A stretch of 64,000 nucleotides of DNA, taken from SMWC01 sp045561055. Lineage in GTDB: Bacteria > Pseudomonadota > Gammaproteobacteria > Steroidobacterales > Rariloculaceae. Shown piece by piece: positions 25,386-34,525 of this stretch; the stretch's first letter is position 1, and each line of letters begins with the position of its first letter. The translations under genes were made by a program, and so were the position numbers. The notes under the pieces were generated by a model. That model did no database searches, had not been told where the DNA came from, and was given only the letters and a program-made list of their open reading frames with translations. Location of the stretch: contig JBJKYL010000010.1 of NCBI GenBank assembly GCA_045561055.1, forward strand, positions 1 to 64,000, given 5' to 3'.

Positions 25386-26879
25386 TCAACCCGTGACTAT
25401 TCCCATACTCAGTCCTGGGGCCGGCAGATCCGTAACGCCCATCAGATACTGGTCGATCGAACGCGCGGCCCCGCGGCCTTCGTTAATTGCCCAAACGACC
25501 AAAGACTGACCTCGGCGGCAATCTCCTGCAGCGAATATTCCGTCAACCGACGTTTTGAAATCACCATGCTCCGCTCGGAAGTTCGAACATTTATCAAAGG
25601 CAACCCCTAGCGACTCGCCCAGATAAGATTCTGGACCAAGAAACCCCATCGCCAGGAGCACGAGATCTGCCTGCCATTGTTGCCCGGAACCCTCTACATC
25701 AATCATCTCTAGCTTGCCATTCATGCGCTGCCAATCGACACGGCTAGCCTTAAGCCCCTCAACATAATCCTTTTCATCCTTCAGAAATTCCCGGGTCACG
25801 ATACCGTAACTCCGCGGATCCGTACCAAACTTGGCGATCGCCTCCTCGTGCGCATAATCTGTGCGCATAATTACAGGCCACATAGGCCAAGGATTGTCGA
25901 CCGCCCGATCACTTGGGGGCTCGCCCAGTAACTCTAGGTTAATTAGGTTACGACAACCATGGCGCAGCGCCGTACCAATGCAGTCGGCCCCGGTATCACC
26001 ACCACCGATAACGATGACATTTTTATCCTTCGCATTAATATATTTACCGTCTTCAAGGTTGCTGTTTAACAAACTCTTCGTATTGGCAGTCAAAAAGTCC
26101 ATGGCGAAGTGAATTCCACCTAGCTCCCGGCCTGGAATTGGCAGATCCCGCGGCCGCGTCGCTCCTAGAGCCAACAACAGCGCATCGTGATCCCTCTGCA
26201 AACTACGCGCTTCAACATTCTGTCCCACATCCGCGCTAGTCAAAAAGTTCACCCCGGCTTCACGCATAAGATCGACGCGACGATCGACTACCCCCTTGTC
26301 GAGCTTCATATTTGGAATACCGTACATCAATAACCCGCCGATACGGTCTTCTCGCTCATAAACCGTGACTTCATGACCAGCACGATTCAGCTGGTCAGCC
26401 GCGGCCAGTCCCGCTGGCCCAGAACCAACGATAGCTACGGTCTTACCGGTCCTAACACTCGGTCTTTCGTGTTTAACCCAGCCTTCCGCGAATCCCCGGT
26501 CGATTATTGTGTTCTCGATGTCCTTGATCGTAACTGCTGGATCCGTGATGCCAAGTACACACGCCCCTTCACACGGGGCTGGACAGGTCCTTCCCGTGAA
26601 TTCAGGAAAATTATTCGTATCATGTAGCCGATCTAAAGCCTCGCGCCAACGGCCCTGATACACAAGATCGTTCCACTCGGGAATCAAATTATCGATAGGG
26701 CATCCTGTTTCCGACTGACAGAACGGCACGCCACAATCCATACAACGGGCACCCTGTCGTTTAAGATTGTCCCGATCAGGCTCCGTGAAAATTTCGTTAA
26801 AATCCGTCTGGCGCTCTATCGCGTCCCGATAGGGGACATTCTTCTTTCGATACTCCATGAAACCTGTGACTTTGCCCAT
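25386..26879 (-). CDS. gltD: Glutamate synthase (NADPH) small subunit
   Basis: A 497-residue flavoprotein that passes electrons from NADPH through FAD to the large subunit. N-terminal cysteines (CMDCGVPFCQ ... CPIDNLIPEW, then TCPAPCEGACVLG) bind 4Fe-4S clusters. The FAD site is VAIVGSGPAGLAAADQL, the NADPH site is NVIVIGGGDTGADCIG, and the final FAD contact is IFAAGDCRRGQSLVVWAI. It follows gltB by nine bases. A second start would be ATG at residue 8. Confidence 0.96.
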   Translation of the reverse strand: MGKVTGFMEYRKKNVPYRDAIERQTDFNEIFTEPDRDNLKRQGARCMDCGVPFCQSETGCPIDNLIPEWNDLVYQGRWREALDRLHDTNNFPEFTGRTCPAPCEGACVLGITDPAVTIKDIENTIIDRGFAEGWVKHERPSVRTGKTVAIVGSGPAGLAAADQLNRAGHEVTVYEREDRIGGLLMYGIPNMKLDKGVVDRRVDLMREAGVNFLTSADVGQNVEARSLQRDHDALLLALGATRPRDLPIPGRELGGIHFAMDFLTANTKSLLNSNLEDGKYINAKDKNVIVIGGGDTGADCIGTALRHGCRNLINLELLGEPPSDRAVDNPWPMWPVIMRTDYAHEEAIAKFGTDPRSYGIVTREFLKDEKDYVEGLKASRVDWQRMNGKLEMIDVEGSGQQWQADLVLLAMGFLGPESYLGESLGVAFDKCSNFRAEHGDFKTSVDGIFAAGDCRRGQSLVVWAINEGRGAARSIDQYLMGVTDLPAPGLSMGIVTG

Positions 26880-26888
26880 ATCCGCGCC

Positions 26889-29800
26889 TCAGGTGCTCAG
26901 CACCGAAAAATTTCCCGTCTGCCCGTCATCTGCGGTGGCTTCCATCTCTTCATCGTGCTTCTTCCGGTCTGCGAGAACTCTTTTGTAGTCTGTTGGCATA
27001 ACCTTTATGAATTGGCTGAGGACATCCGGCCAAGCATCCAGAACACGTTCTGCCTGCCTTGAGTCTGTGTACTCTTTGTGCAGTTCAACGAGCTCTCGCA
27101 GTTCCGCAGCGTCTTCTTCGGCATCTATTAGATCCAGATCAACGGTAGCGCGGTTACACTTAGATTCAAAGTCACCATGCTCATCCCAAATATAGGCGAT
27201 GCCGCCTGACATACCGGCAGCAAAGTTACGTCCCGTCGACCCCAATATTACGGCGCGCCCACCAGTCATGTATTCACACGCGTGATCACCAACGCCCTCT
27301 ACAACGGCTCGGGCACCACTATTGCGAACGCAGAAGCGCTCTGCGGCTAGGCCTCTGAAAAACGCGCGGCCTCCCGTGGCACCATACAACGCCACGTTAC
27401 CGATCAATACATTCTCCTCGGCAACAAAAGTACTTTCGCGCGGCGGATACACGATAAGTCGTCCGCCTGACAGCCCCTTACCGACATAGTCGTTGCTATC
27501 GCCCTCCAACTCGAGGGTAATCCCTTTGGCCAGGAACGCACCAAAGCTCTGTCCCGCCGAACCGTTAAACTTAACGTGAATCGTGTCAACGGGAAGTGAC
27601 CGCTCACCCCAAAGCTTTACGACGTTGTGGCTGAGCATCGTACCTACCGCGCGATTGGTGTTGACGATTGGAAGCTCTAAACGGATTTTCTTGCCGTGAT
27701 GTATCGCATTGCGGGACATTTCTATAAGTTTGTTGTCGAGCGCCAGCTCCAGCCCGTGATCTTGTTTTGTCGTGCAGTAAACGTCTTCGTCTTCGCTCGT
27801 CTTCATCGCCGGGATTAGGATAGGCTCCAGATCCAGTCCGTCCGCCTTCCAATGATCGATCGCCGCACGGGTCTCGAGGACGTCGGTTCGCCCTATCAAC
27901 TCCGCGATTGACCGAAACCCAAGCTCGGCCATAATCACCCGCGCTTCCTCGGCAACCATGAACAGATAATTCACGACATGCTCGGGCTCACCGGCGAATT
28001 TTTTCCTTAGAACGCGATCCTGAGTCGCTATACCAACTGGGCAGGTATTGAGATGGCACTTTCGCATCATTATGCACCCTAGCGCGATAAGCGGACCCGT
28101 AGAAAACCCCATTTCCTCTGCACCGAGCAACGCTCCGATGATGACGTCCCTACCCGTCTTAAATCCGCCGTCAGTCTGCAAGACAACTCGGTTACGCAAA
28201 TTGTTCATGACGAGTGTCTGGTGGGTCTCCGCAATACCCAACTCCCAGGGCAGACCAGCATGCTTGATACTTGTAAGTGGAGAAGCGCCGGTTCCACCGC
28301 TGTCGCCAGAAATAAGAATGTGATCTGCATGAGCTTTCGCGACACCAGCGGCAATGGTTCCAACACCAACCTCGGACACAAGTTTGACACTTACACGAGC
28401 ATCGGGGTTCGAGTTCTTTAAATCGTGTATCAACTGCGCGAGATCCTCGATCGAGTAAATATCGTGATGCGGCGGTGGACTGATAAGACCCACCCCCGGA
28501 GTCGAGTAGCGGATACGCGCGATAATCTCGTCTACCTTACGACCGGGTAACTCTCCACCCTCTCCCGGCTTCGCGCCCTGAGCCATTTTGATCTGCAACT
28601 CGTCAGCATTCGTCAAGTACCAGATAGTGACGCCAAACCTCCCCGACGCTACCTGCTTTATTGCAGAACGGCGCGAGTCCCCAGACGGCAGCGTTTTGAA
28701 ACGCTCCGGATCTTCGCCGCCTTCACCGGTGTTACTACGACCGCCAACCCGATTCATAGCGACGGCTAGAGACTCATGCGATTCAGCAGATATTGAGCCG
28801 AAGCTCATTGCACCGGTACAGAAGCGTTTGACAATTTCGCTGGCTGGCTCAACTTCGTCCAGCGGAATAGGGGGCCCTGCGACTCCACTCTTAAAACGTA
28901 ACAGTCCTCTAAGCGTACAGTTCGCTAGAGCATCATCGTTTGCTATCGTCGCGAACTCTCGGTAAGCGTCCCTATCATCGTTGCGCGCTGCGGTCTGTAA
29001 GGACGCAATGACGGACGGATCCCAAGCGTGTCGCTCACCTGTACTACGCCAGTGGAACTCCCCCGGGTTTGGCAACGCCTTGGACTTTGCAGCCTCTCGG
29101 TCACCATAGCCGAGCCGGTGCCTCCTCAACGCTTCCTCTTCCAATACCGAGAAATGAACTCCTTGCAAACGGCTGGCGGTCCCCGCAAAACAGCGATCCA
29201 CTATATCCTCGGCTAGCCCTAACGCCTCGAAGATCTGCGCGCCTTTGTACGACTGCAAAGTGGAGATGCCCATCTTAGCCATGACTTTGAGCATGCCCTT
29301 AGCAACACCCTTACGATAAGCAGAAACGACACTAGCGTCGTCTGGGTGGGTCCCTGAATCGAGCAACCCCTCCCGCCGTGCCTTCCACAAGGCTTCGAAA
29401 GCGAGATAAGGGTTAATCGCGTCGGCACCATAGCCGATTAATAGGCAGTGATGATGTACTTCGCGTGCCTCCCCCGTCTCGACGACGATACCAATGCGGG
29501 TCCGTCTCGCCTGGCGCACGAGATGATGATGAACAGCACCGCAAGCAGCAAGGGCACTGAGCGGAACGCGTCCCTCATCGATAGCACGGTCAGACAACAC
29601 AACGAAACTATATCCGTCGTCTAACGCCTGCTCAGCCTCCTCGCAAATCCGGTCTAGCGCGGACACATACGCCCCCTCCATATTATCCCGCGCGAAAGTG
29701 ATGTCGATTGTTTTAGCCGTCATCCCATGGTGATCCATGGTTTTAATCGCCGCGGTCTCCTCGTTCGTGAGAATCGGATGACGCAGCCGGACCCGATGGC

Positions 29801-31502
29801 AATGCTCCTCAGAGGTCGCCAGAAGATTTCTTTCAGGTCCGATATAACATTCCAACGACATAATGATTTCTTCGCGAATGGAATCGATTGGAGGATTTGT
29901 AACCTGTGCGAACAGTTGTTTGAAATAGTCGTAAAGCATCCGCGGCTGATCGCTCAAGCACGCTAACGCCGAATCGTTACCCATTGAACCGACGGGATCT
30001 CGCAACTGCTCGATCAGCGGTTGCAACATGAAACGCATCGTCTCGACCGTATAGCCGAACGCGCGCATACGCGGAACGAGCGTATCTTCATTCCCTTTGG
30101 CAACTCTTCTTCCCGACTTAAGATCGCTAAGTCTGACCCGCTGCGATTGCAACCACTTCTGGAACGGCAAACGGCTAGCGAAATCGTTCTTTAGTTCATC
30201 ATCAGGAATTAGACGGCCTTCATCGAAGTCGATCAGGAACATCCGTCCGGGCTCGAGACGTCCCTTGTATTTTATGATGGCAGGATCTAACGGCAGCACA
30301 CCGACTTCGCTGGCCATCACAACCCGATCGTCATGGGTCAGGTAATAACGGCTTGGCCGCAACCCGTTACGGTCAAGAATCGCGCCTATGTACTTACCAT
30401 CTGTAAAAGCGATCGACGCAGGGCCATCCCAGGGTTCCATCACACAAGAAAGATATTCGTAGAAAGCCCGCTTGTTGTCGGGCATACACTCGTTCTTCTG
30501 CCAAGCTTCAGGAACCATCATCATGATCGACTCCTGAAGGGTTCGCCCAGTCATCAGCAAGAACTCCAGGGCGTTATCAAACGCGCCTGAATCCGAGACA
30601 TCGGGCTCTATTACCGGAAATACATCCTTCAGAGAATCACCGAACAGATCCGTTTTTGCAACACCCTCTCTCGCGCTCATCCAGTTTACGTTTCCACGTA
30701 GAGTATTTATCTCACCGTTATGCGACATGAAGCGATTCGGCTGTGCCCGATCCCAACTCGGAAAGGTGTTCGTAGAGAACCGAGAGTGCACCATCGCAAG
30801 ATGCGAAGTGTAGTCCCGAGCCGCAAGATCCGGGAAGAATGTCATGAGCTGACCTGGCGTCAGCATACCCTTATATATGATGACTTTCGTCGATAGGCTG
30901 CAGACGTAGAATAACTCCTCTTGCTCTAACGCCAGGGGACCCCTGAGCTCGTTACCGGCTCGCTTACGGATCAAGTAGAGTTTTCTCTCAAAGTCATCGC
31001 CAGCAAAATCCTCCCCAGCGGCGACAAATACCTGCTCAATGTGTGGGGCAGCTTCACGAGCGGTAAGTCCCAGATTCGCCCCGTCCGGATCGGTCGGCAC
31101 AACACGCCAACCGACAAGGCGTTGCCCTTCCGCCTCGCAGAGGTTCTTGATCGTATCTTTACAACGCTCACGCTCCGCTACAGATTTCGGAAGAAACACT
31201 AATCCCGCCGCAAACTTCCCTGGCTCCGGGAGTTCGGTGCCGAGAGTTTCATTTGCGACTCTTGTCAGAAACGTGTGCGGCAACGCTGTTAAGATCCCTG
31301 CACCGTCACCCGAATTTGCCTCAGCTCCACGCGCACCACGATGATCCATTCGGCACAGCAGATGATCAGCGTCCCGAATGATCTGGTGGCTCGCTTGGCC
31401 CTTAACGTGCGCGACAAAACCAACGCCACAACTATCGCGCTCAAGAGCTGGGTCATATAGACCCCTAGCGGCAGGCAGCCTCCGACGCTTTCCCGTTATC
31501 AT
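26889..31502 (-). CDS. gltB: Glutamate synthase (NADPH) large subunit
   Basis: A 1537-residue enzyme making two glutamates from glutamine and 2-oxoglutarate. After a 24-residue propeptide the nucleophile C25 in RDSCGVGF starts the class II amidotransferase domain. The central domain, the FMN-binding synthase domain (ISGDSGGTGASPLTSIKHAG), the 3Fe-4S cysteines (CIMMRKCHLNTCPVG) and the C-terminal glycine-rich beta-helix follow in order. The ATG at 31502 is chosen since AGGAAG lies eight bases upstream; the frame stays open to 31568. It forms the ammonia-assimilation operon with gltD, with msrA downstream. Confidence 0.97.
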   Translation of the reverse strand: MITGKRRRLPAARGLYDPALERDSCGVGFVAHVKGQASHQIIRDADHLLCRMDHRGARGAEANSGDGAGILTALPHTFLTRVANETLGTELPEPGKFAAGLVFLPKSVAERERCKDTIKNLCEAEGQRLVGWRVVPTDPDGANLGLTAREAAPHIEQVFVAAGEDFAGDDFERKLYLIRKRAGNELRGPLALEQEELFYVCSLSTKVIIYKGMLTPGQLMTFFPDLAARDYTSHLAMVHSRFSTNTFPSWDRAQPNRFMSHNGEINTLRGNVNWMSAREGVAKTDLFGDSLKDVFPVIEPDVSDSGAFDNALEFLLMTGRTLQESIMMMVPEAWQKNECMPDNKRAFYEYLSCVMEPWDGPASIAFTDGKYIGAILDRNGLRPSRYYLTHDDRVVMASEVGVLPLDPAIIKYKGRLEPGRMFLIDFDEGRLIPDDELKNDFASRLPFQKWLQSQRVRLSDLKSGRRVAKGNEDTLVPRMRAFGYTVETMRFMLQPLIEQLRDPVGSMGNDSALACLSDQPRMLYDYFKQLFAQVTNPPIDSIREEIIMSLECYIGPERNLLATSEEHCHRVRLRHPILTNEETAAIKTMDHHGMTAKTIDITFARDNMEGAYVSALDRICEEAEQALDDGYSFVVLSDRAIDEGRVPLSALAACGAVHHHLVRQARRTRIGIVVETGEAREVHHHCLLIGYGADAINPYLAFEALWKARREGLLDSGTHPDDASVVSAYRKGVAKGMLKVMAKMGISTLQSYKGAQIFEALGLAEDIVDRCFAGTASRLQGVHFSVLEEEALRRHRLGYGDREAAKSKALPNPGEFHWRSTGERHAWDPSVIASLQTAARNDDRDAYREFATIANDDALANCTLRGLLRFKSGVAGPPIPLDEVEPASEIVKRFCTGAMSFGSISAESHESLAVAMNRVGGRSNTGEGGEDPERFKTLPSGDSRRSAIKQVASGRFGVTIWYLTNADELQIKMAQGAKPGEGGELPGRKVDEIIARIRYSTPGVGLISPPPHHDIYSIEDLAQLIHDLKNSNPDARVSVKLVSEVGVGTIAAGVAKAHADHILISGDSGGTGASPLTSIKHAGLPWELGIAETHQTLVMNNLRNRVVLQTDGGFKTGRDVIIGALLGAEEMGFSTGPLIALGCIMMRKCHLNTCPVGIATQDRVLRKKFAGEPEHVVNYLFMVAEEARVIMAELGFRSIAELIGRTDVLETRAAIDHWKADGLDLEPILIPAMKTSEDEDVYCTTKQDHGLELALDNKLIEMSRNAIHHGKKIRLELPIVNTNRAVGTMLSHNVVKLWGERSLPVDTIHVKFNGSAGQSFGAFLAKGITLELEGDSNDYVGKGLSGGRLIVYPPRESTFVAEENVLIGNVALYGATGGRAFFRGLAAERFCVRNSGARAVVEGVGDHACEYMTGGRAVILGSTGRNFAAGMSGGIAYIWDEHGDFESKCNRATVDLDLIDAEEDAAELRELVELHKEYTDSRQAERVLDAWPDVLSQFIKVMPTDYKRVLADRKKHDEEMEATADDGQTGNFSVLST

Positions 31503-32049
31503 GGACTCACTTCCTCGATATTGAGAGTCATGGCTCTCCCTGGGCGAAGCTAGCGCTCCGCGCTCCATTATCGTCCTTGCAGGGCTTGTAGGCAGCGTCG
31601 CGCCTCTATCAGGCCGGCCACCGAAATCTATAGGCCACGGGTTCGCCTCTCTTATGGTTCAGTTTGGCTATTACCCGAAGCCTATATGATATGGAGTCAG
31701 CTAGGGTTACGTCAAATCTAGATTGCAGCGTAGTATTTATTACCAGTAAAAAAATCAATTACTTACTCATTTTAGCCCGTTATCTTCACCCACCCGGCTG
31801 ATTACGCTGAAAAGCTTCAATCAGATATTGTTCTCGTATCAAGAAACTAATCAACTTTGAATTTCGTAGGCAAATTCTTTAGGGAATACTGATTTTTTAG
31901 GTCCTTTCGAGGGACATGAAGATATTATTCATTTACACCATCATTAGTTCCTCAAAACTAGCGCCCAGAAGCCGCTAATGCGATCAGGAGTAGTTTATAA
32001 ATAAGAACCCAGCTTGGCCGCCGGTCGAAGAGCCTAGTTCTATCGACCG
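31503..32049. other. Decayed, AT-richer intergenic stretch
   Basis: About 550 bases between gltB and the thiolase relic. It must contain the gltB promoter, which I cannot place with confidence. The middle part (31700-31960) is AT-rich and shows no reading frame resembling a protein. Given the relic that follows, it may be remains of the upstream part of the same thiolase gene, but no homology is visible to me. Confidence 0.4.
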
Positions 32050-32190
32050 GCAAAAGGTGACAGTATCGGAATAGGGCGCACCTTCGCCGCGGATGGTGGC
32101 CGCGTGCTTGGATCGCTCGTGAAACTACTGCACGAAAAGGGTTCCGGCCGCAGTCTAATATCTGTCTGCACAACTGGCGGAATGGGGGGT
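32050..32190 (+). pseudogene. Relic of a FadI-like thiolase C-terminus
   Basis: In one frame these bases read PAKGDSIGIG, RTFAADGGRVLGSL, VKLLHEKGSGRS and LISVCTTGGMGG. This mirrors the thiolase C-terminus, in which the GHPFAATGGRV histidine loop is followed by an LISVCAAGGMGG catalytic-cysteine loop. The active-site GHP has decayed to GRT, and the frame is cut by a stop at 32035 upstream, while it runs on past the normal end to 32241 and overlaps the symporter start. No start codon or N-terminal domain remains. I infer a lost beta-oxidation (fadI-type) gene. Identification rests on recalled family patterns. Confidence 0.7.
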
Positions 32191-32237
32191 TACGGCGACC
32201 CTCGAATCGCCTTAATATTAAACTTAGGAATGACCCA

Positions 32238-33959
32238 ATGACCGAACTTGACACCCTACTCGTAACCCTGAACAGCATTTTATGGCACGATTCGGTGCTG
32301 TTGATTCTGCTGGGAACGGGCGTCGTCTTCACGTTCTGGAGCGGATTTAGCCAATACAGAGCCCTAACTCACGGTGTACGTGTTTTACGAGGAACCTACG
32401 ACGACCCTAACGACCCAGGCGCGATCAACCACTTCCAAGCGCTCTCCGCCGCACTCTCCGCGACTGTGGGGCTCGGCAATATTGGCGGCGTCGCATTAGC
32501 GATTTCTCTCGGTGGCCCGGGCGCCGTGTTTTGGATGTGGGTGGTTGGGCTGTTCGGCATGGCAATAAAACTCACCGAAGTCACTCTCTCCATGCTCTAC
32601 CGCAATACGGACGATCCTGACAATCCGCGCGGCGGCCCAATGTGGGTGGTCAGCATCGGTCTTGCGTGTGTTAGCCCCAGACTCGCCCCGCTCGGTAAAT
32701 TCATCGGCGCCGTATTCTGTATCACCTTACTCGTCTCAACCATCACGGGGGGCAACATGTTCCAGGCGTGGAATGTTGGCGAGATAACAGAGGAATATTT
32801 TGGCATCCCCAGTATTGCTGCGGGTATCGTCCTCGCGGTTCTCGTTGGTATGGTAATAATCGGGGGCATTAAGCGAATCGGTGCGGTGGCCGGTCGGCTG
32901 GTGCCCATCATGGTTGCGCTTTATCTACTCGCCGGAACCTACGTATTGATCGTCAATGCCGGGCAAATCCCGGCCATGTTCCTTTTAATTTTCCAGGCTG
33001 CGTTCTCGCCACAGGAATTCAGTGGTGCGTTTATCGGCGGTACCGCCGGTTATGCTTTCTTGTTCGGCATGAAAAGAGCACTGTTTTCCAACGAGGCGGG
33101 CCAAGGCTCGTCGCCGATCGCGCACTCCGCAGCGAAGACCGATGAACCAGTGCGCGAGGCACTCGTGGCTGGACTTGAACCGTTTATCGACACGCTAATC
33201 GTCTGCACCTTCACGGCACTCGTCATTCTCTCCACGGGAATATGGAATCGCGCACCCGAAGCAAGCTTCATGACACCGCCAGCAGTTCTTTCCGTCGGCG
33301 CGGACGAGTGGAGCCTAGAAACCACGGCCATACCACAACGTGACACAAACCAGTGGCGTAGCGGCGACGACATTTTTATCGTCATGCGCGCCGATCCAAA
33401 TCAACAATCCGGCAATAATCTTCATCGCCTGAGCGGCACGATCATTGAACAGAATGGCACGCTCATGATTGACTGGTCAACGATGACCAGCGTCGCAAGA
33501 CCGCAGCTAGAGGATCTCGGAATCTATGCCACGTATATCGGCGCAACATTAACGGCGAAGGCGTTTGACTCCGTTAAACCAGGGCTTGGGAAGTGGCTAG
33601 TCACGCTGGCTGTCTGGCTATTCGCAATTTCAACTATGATCTCCTGGAGCTACTACGGCGAACAAGGCATTGTTTATCTATTCGGCGAGCGCATGGTATT
33701 GATCTACAAGTTTATCTACTGTGCGCTAATCGTCGTGGCGACCTGGGGATTTATAGAGACTGACGCAGATTTAGACAACCTCACCGGGGTAGGAACCGGA
33801 GTGATGTTGTTTGCGAACGTTCCTATTATATGGCTGTTTGGCCGCCAGGCCATGCGCGCGTATCACAACTATATAGAGCGCTTGAAGTCAGGAAAGGTGG
33901 GACCGGATAACCCGCCACCATCTCTCGACGATTTAATCAACAACCGCGGCTCAAAATAA
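32238..33959 (+). CDS. Sodium:alanine/glycine symporter family (AGCS) protein with an extra domain
   Basis: A 573-residue membrane transporter. The AGCS signature region is clear: FQALSAALSATVGLGNIGGVALAI (near 70), then FGMAIKLTEVTLSMLYR, and FGMKRALFSNEAGQGSSPIAHSAAKT. Members couple sodium to alanine or glycine uptake. About 100 residues between roughly 340 and 440 (rich in D, N, Q, T) are hydrophilic, splitting the usual membrane segments; standard members are about 450-500 residues. The start at ATG 32238 follows AGGAATG. It overlaps the end of the thiolase relic frame. Confidence 0.88.
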   Translation: MTELDTLLVTLNSILWHDSVLLILLGTGVVFTFWSGFSQYRALTHGVRVLRGTYDDPNDPGAINHFQALSAALSATVGLGNIGGVALAISLGGPGAVFWMWVVGLFGMAIKLTEVTLSMLYRNTDDPDNPRGGPMWVVSIGLACVSPRLAPLGKFIGAVFCITLLVSTITGGNMFQAWNVGEITEEYFGIPSIAAGIVLAVLVGMVIIGGIKRIGAVAGRLVPIMVALYLLAGTYVLIVNAGQIPAMFLLIFQAAFSPQEFSGAFIGGTAGYAFLFGMKRALFSNEAGQGSSPIAHSAAKTDEPVREALVAGLEPFIDTLIVCTFTALVILSTGIWNRAPEASFMTPPAVLSVGADEWSLETTAIPQRDTNQWRSGDDIFIVMRADPNQQSGNNLHRLSGTIIEQNGTLMIDWSTMTSVARPQLEDLGIYATYIGATLTAKAFDSVKPGLGKWLVTLAVWLFAISTMISWSYYGEQGIVYLFGERMVLIYKFIYCALIVVATWGFIETDADLDNLTGVGTGVMLFANVPIIWLFGRQAMRAYHNYIERLKSGKVGPDNPPPSLDDLINNRGSK

Positions 33960-33969
33960 TTTACCGACT

Positions 33970-34401
33970 TCATATTTCAGCATCACCCAACGAGACGCAA
34001 AAGCGCACCTTAGTCCAAGCGTCATAGCCACCGAGGCTGATCGGCGTGATGTGGTTCCGAGTCAATTCTGACGTACGGAATTTCTGCGCACAGTACATAC
34101 ATAGATTAGCGTCACGTTTAAATAATGTCCTATTATTCAGCGGGGGAATGTAGCGACCGCAGTTACGTTCAAGCGTAAGTGTATCGCCGTGGGTTGCGAT
34201 AATAGAGCTTACTTTGACTGTGCCGCGTAACCCAGTAAGTGCGTTACAGCCACCACGAATCTCGTAGATCATGGATCCGCAGGTGTACGCAACTTGTTCG
34301 GTATGATAAAGCCGAACTGCGTCACGGTAATCTATCCACTCCAGAGGCATGCCTGCGACATCAGTTCGCAACACCTCTTGAGTAGCGGGATATAGCTTCA
34401 T
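33970..34401 (-). pseudogene. HNH endonuclease gene, 3' truncated
   Basis: A 143-residue frame that begins MKLYPATQEVLRTDVAG and carries the zinc-type CMYC pair (C101, C104) and RNHITPISLGG with H117, the start of an HNH fold as in proteobacterial HNH nucleases of about 185-190 residues. The second zinc pair (normally a CxxCNxxK segment after WTNV) is missing: after WTKV the sequence becomes unrelated and stops. The first histidine motif also reads RNH rather than RDH. It is therefore probably inactive. The ATG at 34401 has a GGGGGG purine run six bases upstream. The end lies ten bases from the convergent symporter, so a deletion at this junction is likely. Confidence 0.7.
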
Positions 34402-34525
34402 GCTGCCCCCCGCCGATGTAATATTCAGCAATGGCAGATGTTACCGGGACGGCGAAAATATTCAACGGGAACGTCGTAAAATGACAACAACTCTGGATAG
34501 AGAAATTTGAACCCGATAACTGGCT

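Noticed and set aside
31958..32332. Minus-strand 124-residue frame
   Set aside because: It is antisense to the thiolase relic and the symporter start; the translation is arginine-rich and unlike any family I know.
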